DNA from: Vibrio galatheae
GTDB taxonomy: Bacteria > Pseudomonadota > Gammaproteobacteria > Enterobacterales > Vibrionaceae
Reading direction: 5' to 3'
DNA: 64,000 nucleotides
Assembly: GCF_000967545.1 (NCBI RefSeq)
Contig: NZ_JXXV01000006.1
Coordinates: 1 to 64,000, forward strand
How positions within the stretch are numbered: position 1 is the stretch's first letter; each line of letters begins with the position of its first letter. This document shows positions 10,439 through 19,487 of this stretch, piece after piece. The notes under the pieces were generated by a model. It was not told the origin of the DNA. It saw nothing but the letters and a program-made list of their open reading frames with translations, and did not search any database. The position numbers were made by a program, and so were the translations under genes.

Positions 10439-11683
10439 ATGTTTCAGTTCATGACTTCGACCCGAATTGTGTTTGGCGAAGGGGCATTGCAGTCATCGTT
10501 ATCAATCTTAAATCAGTTTGGTTATAGCGTCCTTCTGGTAACTGGTCGAAGCAAGATTCGGGCAACACCAATACTCAACTATCTACAGCAGCAAAACATG
10601 CGTTACCAGCAAGTGGCAGTGAGCGGCGAACCAAACATAACTATGATTGAGGAAGCGGCGGCCGTGGCTCGTAAATTTAAACCAGAGGTGGTGGTTGCTA
10701 TCGGTGGCGGTAGCGTTTTAGATATGGGCAAGGCGCTTGCTGCCATCATTCCTAACCAAGGGGATGTATACGACTATGTTGAAGTCGTCGGGCGCAATGT
10801 ACCGCTCAAAGCTAAGCCTATTCCTTTCATAGCCATTCCCACAACGGCGAGCACTGGAGCCGAAGTGACTCGTAATGCCGTTCTACGTTCTGGACAAGAT
10901 CAAGTCAAAGTGAGTTTAAGAAGCCCAGAGATGCTAGCGGATGTTGCGATTGTCGATCCGAGTTTAACTTATGGAACCGATACACTGACTTCTGGTAGAG
11001 GTGCTATGGACGCTTTTACTCACTTGCTCGAGGCTTATGTGTGTGGCGACCCGAACCCGCTCACTGACATGATTTGTGAGGAAGGGTTCAGGCGTTTGTC
11101 TGACTCAATCTTACTTGCTTGTTTAAATGATGACTATCAGGCGAGATCCGATCTCTCGTTTGCAGCTATGCTCGGTGGTATGGCGATAACCAATGCCAAG
11201 TTAGGCGCAGCACATGGCCTTGCCTCGGCGTTGGGAGGAAAACTGGATGCTCCGCACAGCATCATTACCGCAAGGCTAATCCCCCATGTGATGAAGGAGA
11301 ATATTGATGCGGCGCATAAGGTTTCAAGAGACGATATATTGAGCCGCTATGCAAAAGTTGCCCAAATCTTAACTGGTCGCGTTAATGCCTGCCGCGAGGA
11401 TTCGATTCTGTGGGTGAACATGATGCTAGATAAGTTAGTCTTGCCTAAACTCGATCAATACGGTGTTTGTGCGACGTCATTTGATGAGGTTGCGCAAGAT
11501 GCATTGAAGTCTGTGGCGATAAAGGGTAATCCTCTTCCGCTAACAAAGGAACGCCTGATTTATATTTTGCAGCAAGTTTGTGTTTGCCAGCAAGGTTGTC
11601 CAGCTGAAATCGCCAGGCACAAGGATAAAGAATCAAACCATACTCTTGTCGTACAAGAGAATAAGTCACCTGCGGAGCTGTAA
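10439..11683 (+). CDS. Iron-containing alcohol dehydrogenase
   Basis: A 414-residue group III NAD(P)-dependent dehydrogenase. The nucleotide-binding GGGS is at 89-92, followed by PTTASTGAEVT. Predicted metal ligands are D191, H195, H259 and H273 (in DAFTHLLEAY, GAAHGLA and APHS), all present. GAGGAG precedes the ATG. The alcohol or aldehyde substrate is not evident. It stands alone, convergent with hexR. Confidence 0.9.
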   Translation: MFQFMTSTRIVFGEGALQSSLSILNQFGYSVLLVTGRSKIRATPILNYLQQQNMRYQQVAVSGEPNITMIEEAAAVARKFKPEVVVAIGGGSVLDMGKALAAIIPNQGDVYDYVEVVGRNVPLKAKPIPFIAIPTTASTGAEVTRNAVLRSGQDQVKVSLRSPEMLADVAIVDPSLTYGTDTLTSGRGAMDAFTHLLEAYVCGDPNPLTDMICEEGFRRLSDSILLACLNDDYQARSDLSFAAMLGGMAITNAKLGAAHGLASALGGKLDAPHSIITARLIPHVMKENIDAAHKVSRDDILSRYAKVAQILTGRVNACREDSILWVNMMLDKLVLPKLDQYGVCATSFDEVAQDALKSVAIKGNPLPLTKERLIYILQQVCVCQQGCPAEIARHKDKESNHTLVVQENKSPAEL

Positions 11684-11697
11684 GGCCATTGTAATAA

Positions 11698-11726
11698 TAA
11701 AGCGGAGCCTTGGGCTCCGCTTCTTA
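11698..11726. terminator. Shared terminator between the alcohol dehydrogenase gene and hexR
   Basis: A 9-bp stem AGCGGAGCC / GGCTCCGCT with a TTG loop; T-rich stretches follow on both strands. It lies between two convergent stop codons only 43 bp apart. Confidence 0.75.
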
Positions 11727-12581
11727 TTACAACTGAGAAAGTTTGTCGTAGCGAGAATCTTTCAACGCGTCTTTGACTCGTTTAAGGTTCTCTCTAAAGC
11801 CGGTTCCACGGCGAAGTGTGAAGCCAGTAGCTAGTACATCAATCACTGTCATCTGAACAACTCGGCTCGCCATTGGCATATAGACATCGGTGTCTTCTGG
11901 AACATCAAGCGAAATTGACAAAGAACTGGCTTTATCTAATGGTGAATCTTTGGCTGTAATCGCAATGACTGTCGCACCATTTTCACGCGCTAGATTGGCA
12001 ATCTCAACCTGGCTTTTAGTCCGACCTGTGTGAGAGATCAAAACGATCACGTCATTGTCGCTACAGTTAATGCAACTCATACGCTGCATAACGATATCTT
12101 CAAAGCAGGTAATCGGAATATTAAACCGGATAAATTTGTTCTGCGCATCTTTAGCGACGGCAGAGGAAGCGCCCAAACCAAAGAAAGAAATACGCTTTGC
12201 CTGAGTTAAAAGATCAACAGCGCGATTAACCTGCATTGGATCTAAGCTATTCTTCGCCACATCTAGACAGGCCATTGTAGATTCGAAAATCTTATGCGTA
12301 TAGGATTCTGGGCCATCGTCTTCTTCGACATTTCGATTAACGTAAGGCGTACCATTTGCAAGACTTTGCGCAAGATGAAGTTTAAAGTCAGGAAATCCTT
12401 TGGTATCCAAACGGCGACAGAAGCGGTTAACTGTGGGCTCACTTACATCGGCCATTTTAGCCAGAGTAGCAATACTAGAATGAATAGCCGTCTGAGGAGA
12501 TGCCATAATCACTTCAGCAACCTTACGTTCAGATTTGCTAAAGTTTTCTAGATTTTTTTGAATTTTTTCTAATGTGTTCAT
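11727..12581 (-). CDS. hexR: Sugar-metabolism regulator HexR (RpiR/MurR family)
   Basis: A transcription factor with an N-terminal helix-turn-helix (about 30-60, DVSEPTVNRFCRRLDTKGFPDF) and a C-terminal SIS phosphosugar-binding domain (about 120-260). It is close to E. coli HexR over its whole length, for example HLAQSLANGTPYVNRNV and LDVPEDTD. HexR controls Entner-Doudoroff and central carbon genes in gammaproteobacteria. I use the ATG at 12581, which aligns with the E. coli start; a GTG three codons upstream (12590) is possible, and neither has a strong Shine-Dalgarno. The gene lies beside an alcohol dehydrogenase. Confidence 0.93.
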   Translation of the reverse strand: MNTLEKIQKNLENFSKSERKVAEVIMASPQTAIHSSIATLAKMADVSEPTVNRFCRRLDTKGFPDFKLHLAQSLANGTPYVNRNVEEDDGPESYTHKIFESTMACLDVAKNSLDPMQVNRAVDLLTQAKRISFFGLGASSAVAKDAQNKFIRFNIPITCFEDIVMQRMSCINCSDNDVIVLISHTGRTKSQVEIANLARENGATVIAITAKDSPLDKASSLSISLDVPEDTDVYMPMASRVVQMTVIDVLATGFTLRRGTGFRENLKRVKDALKDSRYDKLSQL

Positions 12582-12869
12582 AGTGTTCACGAGGGTATAG
12601 AGAACAACTCACTGGATATACCCGAGTAATAGTGATGGGGTAAAAAATGTAACCCCAAGAGGGTAAGTGCAATCCAGCGCCATGCTGCCAGTATAAACCT
12701 AAGCCAGAGAATTCCCGTAACTTTTCTGTTAGGTAATTGGCTAATATATGACAAGCCTCAAACAAAATTTGGCTAAACTACAGAATTCGCAATTTACCTG
12801 CTGTAAATTTCGTCTTTTCAGCTTATGTTGATAGGCAAATTACACATTTTGAGAAAGAAAATTTCAGTT

Positions 12870-14522
12870 TTAATTGCTTTTAGCGATCACATGTTGAGCC
12901 AACTTTTCAATCTTGGCAATCAGATTAGGCGCTTGCTTAACGATCTCTCGTTGTTCTTCTAGTACCGTACTTAAAATATCTCGGCTGGTCAACGGGTTAG
13001 CTAACACAACGCGGAACACTATCGTGTTTAGGTAGCCCCAACGTGATGGATTTAAACGCGTTCGTGATACGAACGATTTGCCTGTTTCACGCTGACGTTT
13101 TTGAACAAACTTTGTCAGTTCATTTAATAGTTCATTTAATTCTTCAGTCTCTTTACCTTGGGACTTTTCAAGTGCTTCGCGAATATGCTCAGGCAAATAA
13201 CGGTAAGTTAACAGGCACAGCTCAGGGTCTGATACAAGTTCAAAATCAGGTTGTTGTTCAATATGATCAGCAAAATACTTCGCTTTTTCGATGCTTTGAT
13301 CAATGAGCAGCTCATAACCAGGACGGCTAATAATATGCATCGCAGCATAAACCAGCATTGCCATGCCTGAACGCGAGCCTTCTAGGGTATGGCTACCAAG
13401 ATCTTTCGATCCCTTACGCAATATGTATTGAGCATGGTGCTCAATCGATTTCATCGCATCCGGACGCTTAAACAGAACCATGCCAGCACCCATAGGGATG
13501 TAAAGCTGCTTGTGCGCATCAATGGTGACCGAGTCAGCCAGTTCGATACCATCAAGCAAGTGGCGATAGTTATTTGACATAAGAGTCGCGCCACCCCAAG
13601 CGGCATCGACATGGAAATGACATGCTTCGCTTTGGCAGATTTGCGCAATCTCTTTTAATGGATCAATGTTGCCTGTTTCAGTGGTGCCCGCTACACCAAT
13701 CACAGCGAAAGGTTTGATATTTTGTGCTTTGAGCTGCGTAATTTTTTCAGCAAGCGCTTGTGGACAAATACGGTTGCGATTATCGGTTTTGACCGCAACC
13801 AAACCTTCTTGACCGATACCGAGGACGTCTGCTGCCTTTTTCAACGAGTAGTGGCCACGCTCTGACACTAATACTGCCAGTCCTTCGTAGCCATAATGTT
13901 TCATCGCTTTAAAAAGGCCTTCTTTTTCCACCCCTTTAAAGTCGCCATCAGCTTTGAGTGCATTATTACGAGCCACCCAGAGCGCGGTAATATTAGCAAT
14001 TGTACCTCCCGAGCAAAACGCACCTAAGGAGTGATTTGCACTGTGCATCCATTGGTTATAAAACGGGTCGTCTTGGGCGTAGATGAGGCGATGTAGCATA
14101 CCAAGAACTTGACGTTCCAATGGCGTGAAAGCTTTGGATGTTTCGATCTTTACCAGATTTTGATTGAGAGCAATCATGATCTTTGACAGCGGCATCAAGA
14201 AGTAGGGCAGCGCTGAAGTCATGTGACCAATAAAGCTTGGTGCAGAGGTATGTACCGAGTGCGAAACTAAGGTATCAAGTAGATGTTGGGTATGATCCGA
14301 TACAAATTGAGGCTGCTCTGGAATTGAAGCATTGGAGAAGTCTTTCTCGATATCGCGCAGAGGTTTTTCTTCCGCAACAATATGCTCTCGCAAAAACTGG
14401 TTCAAGTTGCGTGATAGCTTTTCTTCAATTGTGGTTAGCGTCGAGTCTGGCCCTTCAGGTATGGTGAAGATTCGCAGTAAACTCTCGAAACTCACATCAG
14501 CCGTTTTATGTTCAGATATCAT
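12870..14522 (-). CDS. panP: PLP-dependent aspartate 1-decarboxylase, PanP type
   Basis: A 550-residue group II PLP decarboxylase. The PLP lysine is K338 in TIDAHKQLYIPMG; the HVDAAWGG motif binds the cofactor ring. From remembered family members this is the Vibrio/Shewanella PanP group, which makes beta-alanine for pantothenate and CoA synthesis in species without panD. Glutamate-decarboxylase-like function is the main alternative. It is monocistronic, divergent from nothing, and about 280 bp from hexR. Confidence 0.88.
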   Translation of the reverse strand: MISEHKTADVSFESLLRIFTIPEGPDSTLTTIEEKLSRNLNQFLREHIVAEEKPLRDIEKDFSNASIPEQPQFVSDHTQHLLDTLVSHSVHTSAPSFIGHMTSALPYFLMPLSKIMIALNQNLVKIETSKAFTPLERQVLGMLHRLIYAQDDPFYNQWMHSANHSLGAFCSGGTIANITALWVARNNALKADGDFKGVEKEGLFKAMKHYGYEGLAVLVSERGHYSLKKAADVLGIGQEGLVAVKTDNRNRICPQALAEKITQLKAQNIKPFAVIGVAGTTETGNIDPLKEIAQICQSEACHFHVDAAWGGATLMSNNYRHLLDGIELADSVTIDAHKQLYIPMGAGMVLFKRPDAMKSIEHHAQYILRKGSKDLGSHTLEGSRSGMAMLVYAAMHIISRPGYELLIDQSIEKAKYFADHIEQQPDFELVSDPELCLLTYRYLPEHIREALEKSQGKETEELNELLNELTKFVQKRQRETGKSFVSRTRLNPSRWGYLNTIVFRVVLANPLTSRDILSTVLEEQREIVKQAPNLIAKIEKLAQHVIAKSN

Positions 14523-14665
14523 ACAGCTACATTGCTCTAATCGTTTTTGTTGCAGCGGGACAATCTAAACGAAAACGGGAACAATGTCCCGTCTTAATTA
14601 TCGAATCTTAGATTTTACCGAGCAGAAGGTGGCTTAAAGGCCAATGCCCATACCGAGAAAAAGGA

Positions 14666-15178
14666 CTATTTACAGTTAATCGCTTCAAGCTCTTTGATTG
14701 AAGAGTTGTAACGTTTCAGAGCTGCGTCGATTTTGGTTGGATGGCTGAGCAAATCTGCAAATGCGGAGCGTAGCTCGTAGTTTTTCTCATGTGGCTTAGC
14801 TTGACGATCGCCGAAAGTGACCTTAGCAAGCTGACCAAGCTCATCACTGCGCGATGCGAGCACTTTGATATCTTTTTGCTCGAGCTGTAACCAAGCTTCA
14901 ACTGGCTGATTGGTTGCGACTTTCGCTGAATCTTGCTCAAGGTAGTAATGAACCGCGGCACGGTTGAGCTCAAAATGATTTTTGCGCCCTTCTAGAAACC
15001 ACTCACTCACCTCAGTCAATTCTGGATATTGTTCTGATGTTAGCTTGGACAAGTCTTCATACCAATGCAGAGACGCATCAATATAAGCGTCGTATTTATC
15101 AGACAGACATGCATTGTCAGCAGCGGTCGCCATGGCTGAGGTTGTGGCAAGCAGCATCATGATGATAGTGCGTTTCAT
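14666..15178 (-). CDS. Small secreted protein of unknown function
   Basis: 170 residues with a clear signal peptide (MKRTIIMMLLATTSAMATAA). The mature part is helical and charged, with a cysteine near each end (about C24 and C169), suggesting a disulfide that ties the termini. I do not recognise the family. The ATG is preceded by AAAGGA. Upstream lies a run of hexanucleotide repeats. Confidence 0.75.
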   Translation of the reverse strand: MKRTIIMMLLATTSAMATAADNACLSDKYDAYIDASLHWYEDLSKLTSEQYPELTEVSEWFLEGRKNHFELNRAAVHYYLEQDSAKVATNQPVEAWLQLEQKDIKVLASRSDELGQLAKVTFGDRQAKPHEKNYELRSAFADLLSHPTKIDAALKRYNSSIKELEAINCK

Positions 15179-15219
15179 AGTAAATCCTTTGAAGAATATT
15201 ATTAATTTTATATTTCTAA

Positions 15220-15243
15220 TTTAGCTTTAGCTTTAGCTTTAGC
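15220..15243. repeat. TTTAGC hexanucleotide repeat (four copies)
   Basis: Four head-to-tail TTTAGC units followed by TAAAGC lie 42 bp upstream of the small secreted protein gene, in the place expected for its promoter. Confidence 0.85.
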
Positions 15244-15302
15244 TAAAGCAAATGGGCTTTCAAGCGCATAATATAGAGGGTTTTTGCTCAAATTCCTGCG
15301 AT

Positions 15303-16208
15303 CTAGCCTGCAAGAGAGACAAAGAACAGCATTAGCACAGGAACCAACAAGCTCAAAATAAATCCACTAACAATCGCAATGGGCACACATCGGACTCCTC
15401 CCGTAGTTTGTATTACAGGTAGTGTAAAATCCATCGCAGTCGCGCCTGCATAACCAATTGACGTACAAGGCTTAGTACGAATAAATAGCGGAATGAGTAC
15501 CAGTGATATCAGCTCACGCAGCAGTTCAATCATAAACGAGGCACCACCATAGACGGGCCCAAAGGCATCGCCCATCAAAATCCCAGCCAATGAATACCAG
15601 CCGAAACCAGAAGCCATTGCCAGTCCGTGGAAAATGTCGATATCTAGGATCAACGCGGAAACGAGACCACCAAATAAAGAGGTTGCAATGATGACTATGG
15701 CAATCACCATGCCATGTTTGTTGAGCAATATCTGACGAAGCGTAAGACCGCTGTTGCGCAGTTGGATACCGATGAAAAACAACAGTAAAAACAGAATCCA
15801 TTCACTGGCTGTATCGACCCAACTTAAGTCAATTGGAATTAAAAGCCCTGCAATCAGACCACCTCCAACAACTAAAATAAGCTTCGCCGATTCCATCACC
15901 ATCTCTGATAGGGGGAGCTTACTATTGTTGGCGTCGGTTTTAATCGGTAACCATCGATCGATGAAAGGCAGCACCGCTAAATTTGACAGACTAAGGCATA
16001 CAAAAAAAACAGCCGTTGTTTTTAAAATCAGTTGAAGGTTCTCGCCTAAGTTATCCAGCGCGGCCAAACTTAACCCCATCAACGCCAAAATTACGTAGAT
16101 CAAATTTGATGTGGTTGAGTTGATGGTACCGAGTAGAGATTTTTTTGAAATAGAAATGAAATACCCCACGACAAGTGGGGCAAAGATAAATAACATCCCT
16201 GAAAACAT
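15303..16208 (-). CDS. lysO: Lysine exporter LysO family protein
   Basis: A 301-residue inner-membrane protein with about eight hydrophobic segments, the same length and pattern as E. coli LysO (YbjE, DUF340), which exports L-lysine and confers resistance to thialysine. Membrane-embedded acidic residues in MIELLRELIS and TAMDFTLPVIQ correspond to positions important in that family (from memory). AGGAGTACC directly precedes the ATG. It is 18 bp downstream of the HDOD gene on the same strand, so the two are probably cotranscribed. Confidence 0.88.
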   Translation of the reverse strand: MFSGMLFIFAPLVVGYFISISKKSLLGTINSTTSNLIYVILALMGLSLAALDNLGENLQLILKTTAVFFVCLSLSNLAVLPFIDRWLPIKTDANNSKLPLSEMVMESAKLILVVGGGLIAGLLIPIDLSWVDTASEWILFLLLFFIGIQLRNSGLTLRQILLNKHGMVIAIVIIATSLFGGLVSALILDIDIFHGLAMASGFGWYSLAGILMGDAFGPVYGGASFMIELLRELISLVLIPLFIRTKPCTSIGYAGATAMDFTLPVIQTTGGVRCVPIAIVSGFILSLLVPVLMLFFVSLAG

Positions 16209-16226
16209 GGTACTCCTGTTTAGTGG

Positions 16227-17147
16227 TTATAAGCCACTTGCGCTAATGAGTTCATCTATCTGTGTATTGAACTCAATATCACTTAAATTACTGAGTTTGT
16301 ACAGTATATCCGCTCCAGTAACGTCAAATTCTACCGTGTGTTCAGATATTTTTTCATCTTGTCGACGGAACATCAAAATATGATTGGCGATGCGCGCTAC
16401 GTCGAGATAACTGACCATGACACTTTGCTGACCAATAACCTGATTGGAGGCAACCGCTAAAAAGTCACTATCAAACCCCCAACTTTCAAGGACCAACTTA
16501 CTTGCATTTGAACATTGGCGGTCAAATATTTGTAAAGCGATATCTTCTTGGAGGTAATTACCTCTTTCTTGATAATTATGGTACTCGTTGACAATACAGA
16601 ACAAACCGATATCTGCTAAGAGACCTGTCAGTAAGGCTTTGTCTGTCTCCAAGTGGACGTAATGTTTAGAGCCAGATTCTTTAAAACCGCGAACAACTAA
16701 CACCATGGTGGCGGCCAATTCGCGTGACGTTGCAGCACTTTGAACCAAAAGTTTATTACATGCCTGACTTAGATTGACAGAGTGTTTGAGCTGTTCAATA
16801 GCTTGTGCTGTAACTATATCCCGAACGCGCAAAATACCGAGCCGTGAAACTGCGGTTATAAGGTCTGTACAAGTGATGTTGCGCCTGTTGAATATGACCG
16901 AGTTAGCCACTCGTATCACAATAGCAGCAAGTCCTGGATCCTCAAGCAGGCTATCGGCAACGTCAGTGACAGTGGTTGCGTCTTGAGTACACAACTTCTG
17001 AATCTTCAAAACAACGTCTGAGATAGGAGGAAGAGAAATGGTACGCGATTTTATTGAGTGTTCAATAAGTGTTGAAAACTCAGATTCGATACCTTTGAGC
17101 AAAAGCTCGCTGTTCTCAGGCAGCCAATAAAATGATAGGTGGTTCAT
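16227..17147 (-). CDS. HDOD domain protein
   Basis: 306 residues containing a metal-independent HD-related output domain (about 40-240), recognised from SLPPISDVVLKI, DPGLAAIVIRVANS and AVSRLGILRVRDIV. HDOD proteins act in signalling without phosphohydrolase activity; the specific role is unknown. It is followed closely by lysO. The 355 bp between its start and tfoY serve two divergent promoters. Confidence 0.85.
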   Translation of the reverse strand: MNHLSFYWLPENSELLLKGIESEFSTLIEHSIKSRTISLPPISDVVLKIQKLCTQDATTVTDVADSLLEDPGLAAIVIRVANSVIFNRRNITCTDLITAVSRLGILRVRDIVTAQAIEQLKHSVNLSQACNKLLVQSAATSRELAATMVLVVRGFKESGSKHYVHLETDKALLTGLLADIGLFCIVNEYHNYQERGNYLQEDIALQIFDRQCSNASKLVLESWGFDSDFLAVASNQVIGQQSVMVSYLDVARIANHILMFRRQDEKISEHTVEFDVTGADILYKLSNLSDIEFNTQIDELISASGL

Positions 17148-17502
17148 ATAAATTGTAAGGTTATGCTATTGCGTACAGTTTAACTTTATTTCCATTTCTT
17201 TACCAAATAATTCAATTTGCTAATTGATAATTTTCACGAAATTTTATCTCGCTAACATTGGTTGTTAAGTCGCTTTTTGCTTGAACATATGTGCGACGCA
17301 CTTCACGATAACCGCTTTGTCATATGTGATTGATGTGACCGATGCACAGACTTATTTTTCTTCGTTAACTATCATTTGTACTGTTTAATACCAACCAGCT
17401 TACAAAATACTAATACTAAAGTTTGGTTGAGTTTTTTATATTTCGCTTATTACTGCTGCTATCTGGTGATCACAACTAATCGGGGTACTTGATTAAGGAT
17501 CA
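17148..17502. other. Divergent intergenic region upstream of the HDOD gene and tfoY
   Basis: AT-rich non-coding DNA. I looked for a c-di-GMP-I riboswitch, known before tfoY in V. cholerae, but its GGGACGCAAAGCC core is absent on the plus strand. TGTGATTGATGTGACC near 17320 resembles half of a CRP site. Nothing else is recognised. Confidence 0.5.
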
Positions 17503-18090
17503 ATGGATATGACTGAGCAACGATTTATTCAATACGTACAGAAGTTTGGAGACTTTCAAAAACGATCTATGTTTGGTGGAACTGGGTTGTTTAGGGAAGA
17601 TGCAATGTTTGCACTCATTAGTGCGGAGAAAATATTCATCAGAGGTGGAAATAACTTAGATGAGCTACTCTCTCAATTAGGGTGTGAAAAATACCGTCAC
17701 GTCAAAAAGCAAACCACAGCGACGGTGAACTACTATGACATCACGCAGTTGTTTAGCACTATGCATAGTCAACTGAGTGATTTAGTTGAGCAATCAATTA
17801 ATTTCTCAGTATCGCAGCGCGAATTTAAGCGTTCGCTGGCCAACAGACGTCTACGTGATTTGCCGAATATGCAACTTACCTTAGAGCGTATGGTTAAGAA
17901 GGCGGGTGTTGATGATGTTGATACATTTATAGAGCTTGGCGCGCCCGCTGTCTTCACTCGTGTAAAGCAGGCTTATGGCAGTGATGTTGACGTGAAGCTA
18001 CTGTGGAAATTCGCTGGAGCCATTGAAGGTATTCACTGGAAGTTGATTCAAGAACCACGTAAACGCCAATTGCTTGCGAGTTGTTGCTAG
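17503..18090 (+). CDS. tfoY: TfoX/Sxy family regulator, probably TfoY
   Basis: 195 residues: an N-terminal TfoX domain (RSMFGGTGLFREDAMFALIS) and a C-terminal TfoX domain (LRDLPNMQLTLERMVKKAG). Vibrio carry two such proteins; the MDMTEQRF start fits TfoY better than the competence regulator TfoX, as I remember the sequences. TfoY is linked to motility and type VI secretion in V. cholerae. AAGGA lies 3-4 nt before the first ATG; a second in-frame ATG at 17509 has better spacing. Confidence 0.78.
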   Translation: MDMTEQRFIQYVQKFGDFQKRSMFGGTGLFREDAMFALISAEKIFIRGGNNLDELLSQLGCEKYRHVKKQTTATVNYYDITQLFSTMHSQLSDLVEQSINFSVSQREFKRSLANRRLRDLPNMQLTLERMVKKAGVDDVDTFIELGAPAVFTRVKQAYGSDVDVKLLWKFAGAIEGIHWKLIQEPRKRQLLASCC

Positions 18091-18160
18091 GTTTTAACTC
18101 TCTTGCCACTTCAGAGTGAAACTAAGAAGTGAAATGCTCAAATGCAAACGGAATTGCAAT

Positions 18161-18190
18161 AAAAAACCGAGGTGATAGCCTCGGTTTTTT
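18161..18190. terminator. Bidirectional terminator after tfoY
   Basis: A perfect 12-bp stem (AAAAAACCGAGG / CCTCGGTTTTTT) with a TGATAG loop between two convergent genes. Confidence 0.9.
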
Positions 18191-18204
18191 TAATTTAGTC
18201 TCGA

Positions 18205-18771
18205 TTAGAATTTGAATCGAGTTGTAAACATCAACTGGTCGCCGTAAAAGTCATTGATACGGGCCTCTGCGCCTAGTGAGAAAAGCTCCGTAGAGTGGAA
18301 GCGAGCGTATGCTGAACCTACCCATTTATCTCTATTGTCAATCGAGACGTAACCACCTTTACCACCAACTTCAAGCTGCGGCCCTAACCATTGGCGAATG
18401 CCTAAGTTAAGCTCCATACCTGTGTTTGTACCGCGGTCTAAACCAAAGCGTCCTTCGTTACCTGTATTGACTAAGCGAAGTAGCATTTCGCCTGTAAAAT
18501 CAGCCCAGTTGTTGATTGGTGCGTGGAAGCCAAAACCAGCTGCTGCATCATAGTCGCCTTCGAACTCAGAGTCCGCTCGACCAAGAATGTGAGCATTTGG
18601 GTGGATTGATTTACTAAACGCGGCACCAAAAGTGACTGGGCTAGCGCCTATACGGGCCTCAACGTAATCGTAATTGAAGTTACTCATTACTGCTGGACTA
18701 TTAGGATCGGTTTGAGCCAGTGTTTGACCAGATGCTAGCACTAATGCTGCAGCTAAGATTGTTTTACGCAT
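18205..18771 (-). CDS. Putative outer-membrane beta-barrel protein
   Basis: 188 residues: signal peptide MRKTILAAALVLASGQTLAQ, then alternating beta-strand patterns ending in FTTRFKF, with the C-terminal phenylalanine typical of barrels inserted by BAM. The composition and length are like YfaZ-type small porin-like proteins; function unknown. The frame extends 25 codons upstream (18846), but the signal peptide defines the start at 18771. The ribosome site there is weak. Confidence 0.72.
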   Translation of the reverse strand: MRKTILAAALVLASGQTLAQTDPNSPAVMSNFNYDYVEARIGASPVTFGAAFSKSIHPNAHILGRADSEFEGDYDAAAGFGFHAPINNWADFTGEMLLRLVNTGNEGRFGLDRGTNTGMELNLGIRQWLGPQLEVGGKGGYVSIDNRDKWVGSAYARFHSTELFSLGAEARINDFYGDQLMFTTRFKF

Positions 18772-18989
18772 ATGGACGATAAACCTATATCTTGTTAATT
18801 TCCTTGGTCTTAAGCGACATTCGCGCCATGACATTCGATACGACATGATAATGCATCATAGCAACAGTCACTATAGAAATGTCATTGTTTTGTCGTGATT
18901 TATGTAAATAAGCAATTCATATGCCAGTTGTTTGTTTCGTATGTCTATATTTTCAATGCAAACTGGCTGTATCAGATGGCTATAGTATG

Positions 18990-19487
18990 CTATTCACCAT
19001 AATCAAGACGATGCTTCGCCATCGCTTCAAATACTCTTTCCGTTTCTAACATCGATGCCCAAGGCATTAAATCCATTTCGTTCTCAATCATATAGGTCGT
19101 CAACTGATTTTTGACGATGTTTCTGAGTTCATCGCCTTGCCAAGGCTTAGCAATGTAGAAGTCGAGGCTGGAATGATTGACGGCTTCTACCGTATCTTCT
19201 AAGCCTGCCTGCCCAGTTAACAGAAGTTTCCGCGTTGGCTTGGTTTGCATATCTTGGTTTAGTTCAATTAAAAACTGTATCCCAGTTTGCTCAGGCATAA
19301 TATGGTCGCATAGAATGAGCGCCAATTTTATGTCTTCTTGTCGTGATTCTTCGATCAGAGCTTTCGCTTCTTGAACGGATTCAGCGGCTTCGAGTATAAA
19401 GTGTTCTTCGAAACAGTCTAAGTCTTGTATTACGCTGTCCAATACTTCTCGTTCGTCGTCGACACATAAAATAAGGTATTTATTCAT
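18990..19487 (-). CDS. Response regulator, receiver domain only
   Basis: 165 residues with one receiver domain: acidic D10-D11, phospho-acceptor D61 in LILCDHIMP, and the conserved lysine in FYIAKPW. The C-terminal 40 residues are not a recognised output domain. The ATG follows the kinase stop directly (TAAATG) and its AAGGAG lies inside the kinase gene, so translation is coupled. It is the likely partner of that kinase. Confidence 0.88.
   Translation of the reverse strand: MNKYLILCVDDEREVLDSVIQDLDCFEEHFILEAAESVQEAKALIEESRQEDIKLALILCDHIMPEQTGIQFLIELNQDMQTKPTRKLLLTGQAGLEDTVEAVNHSSLDFYIAKPWQGDELRNIVKNQLTTYMIENEMDLMPWASMLETERVFEAMAKHRLDYGE

Noticed and set aside
17148..17502. c-di-GMP-I riboswitch before tfoY
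   Set aside because: Expected from V. cholerae, but the GGGCAAACC and GGGACGCAAAGCC blocks are absent from the sequence here.
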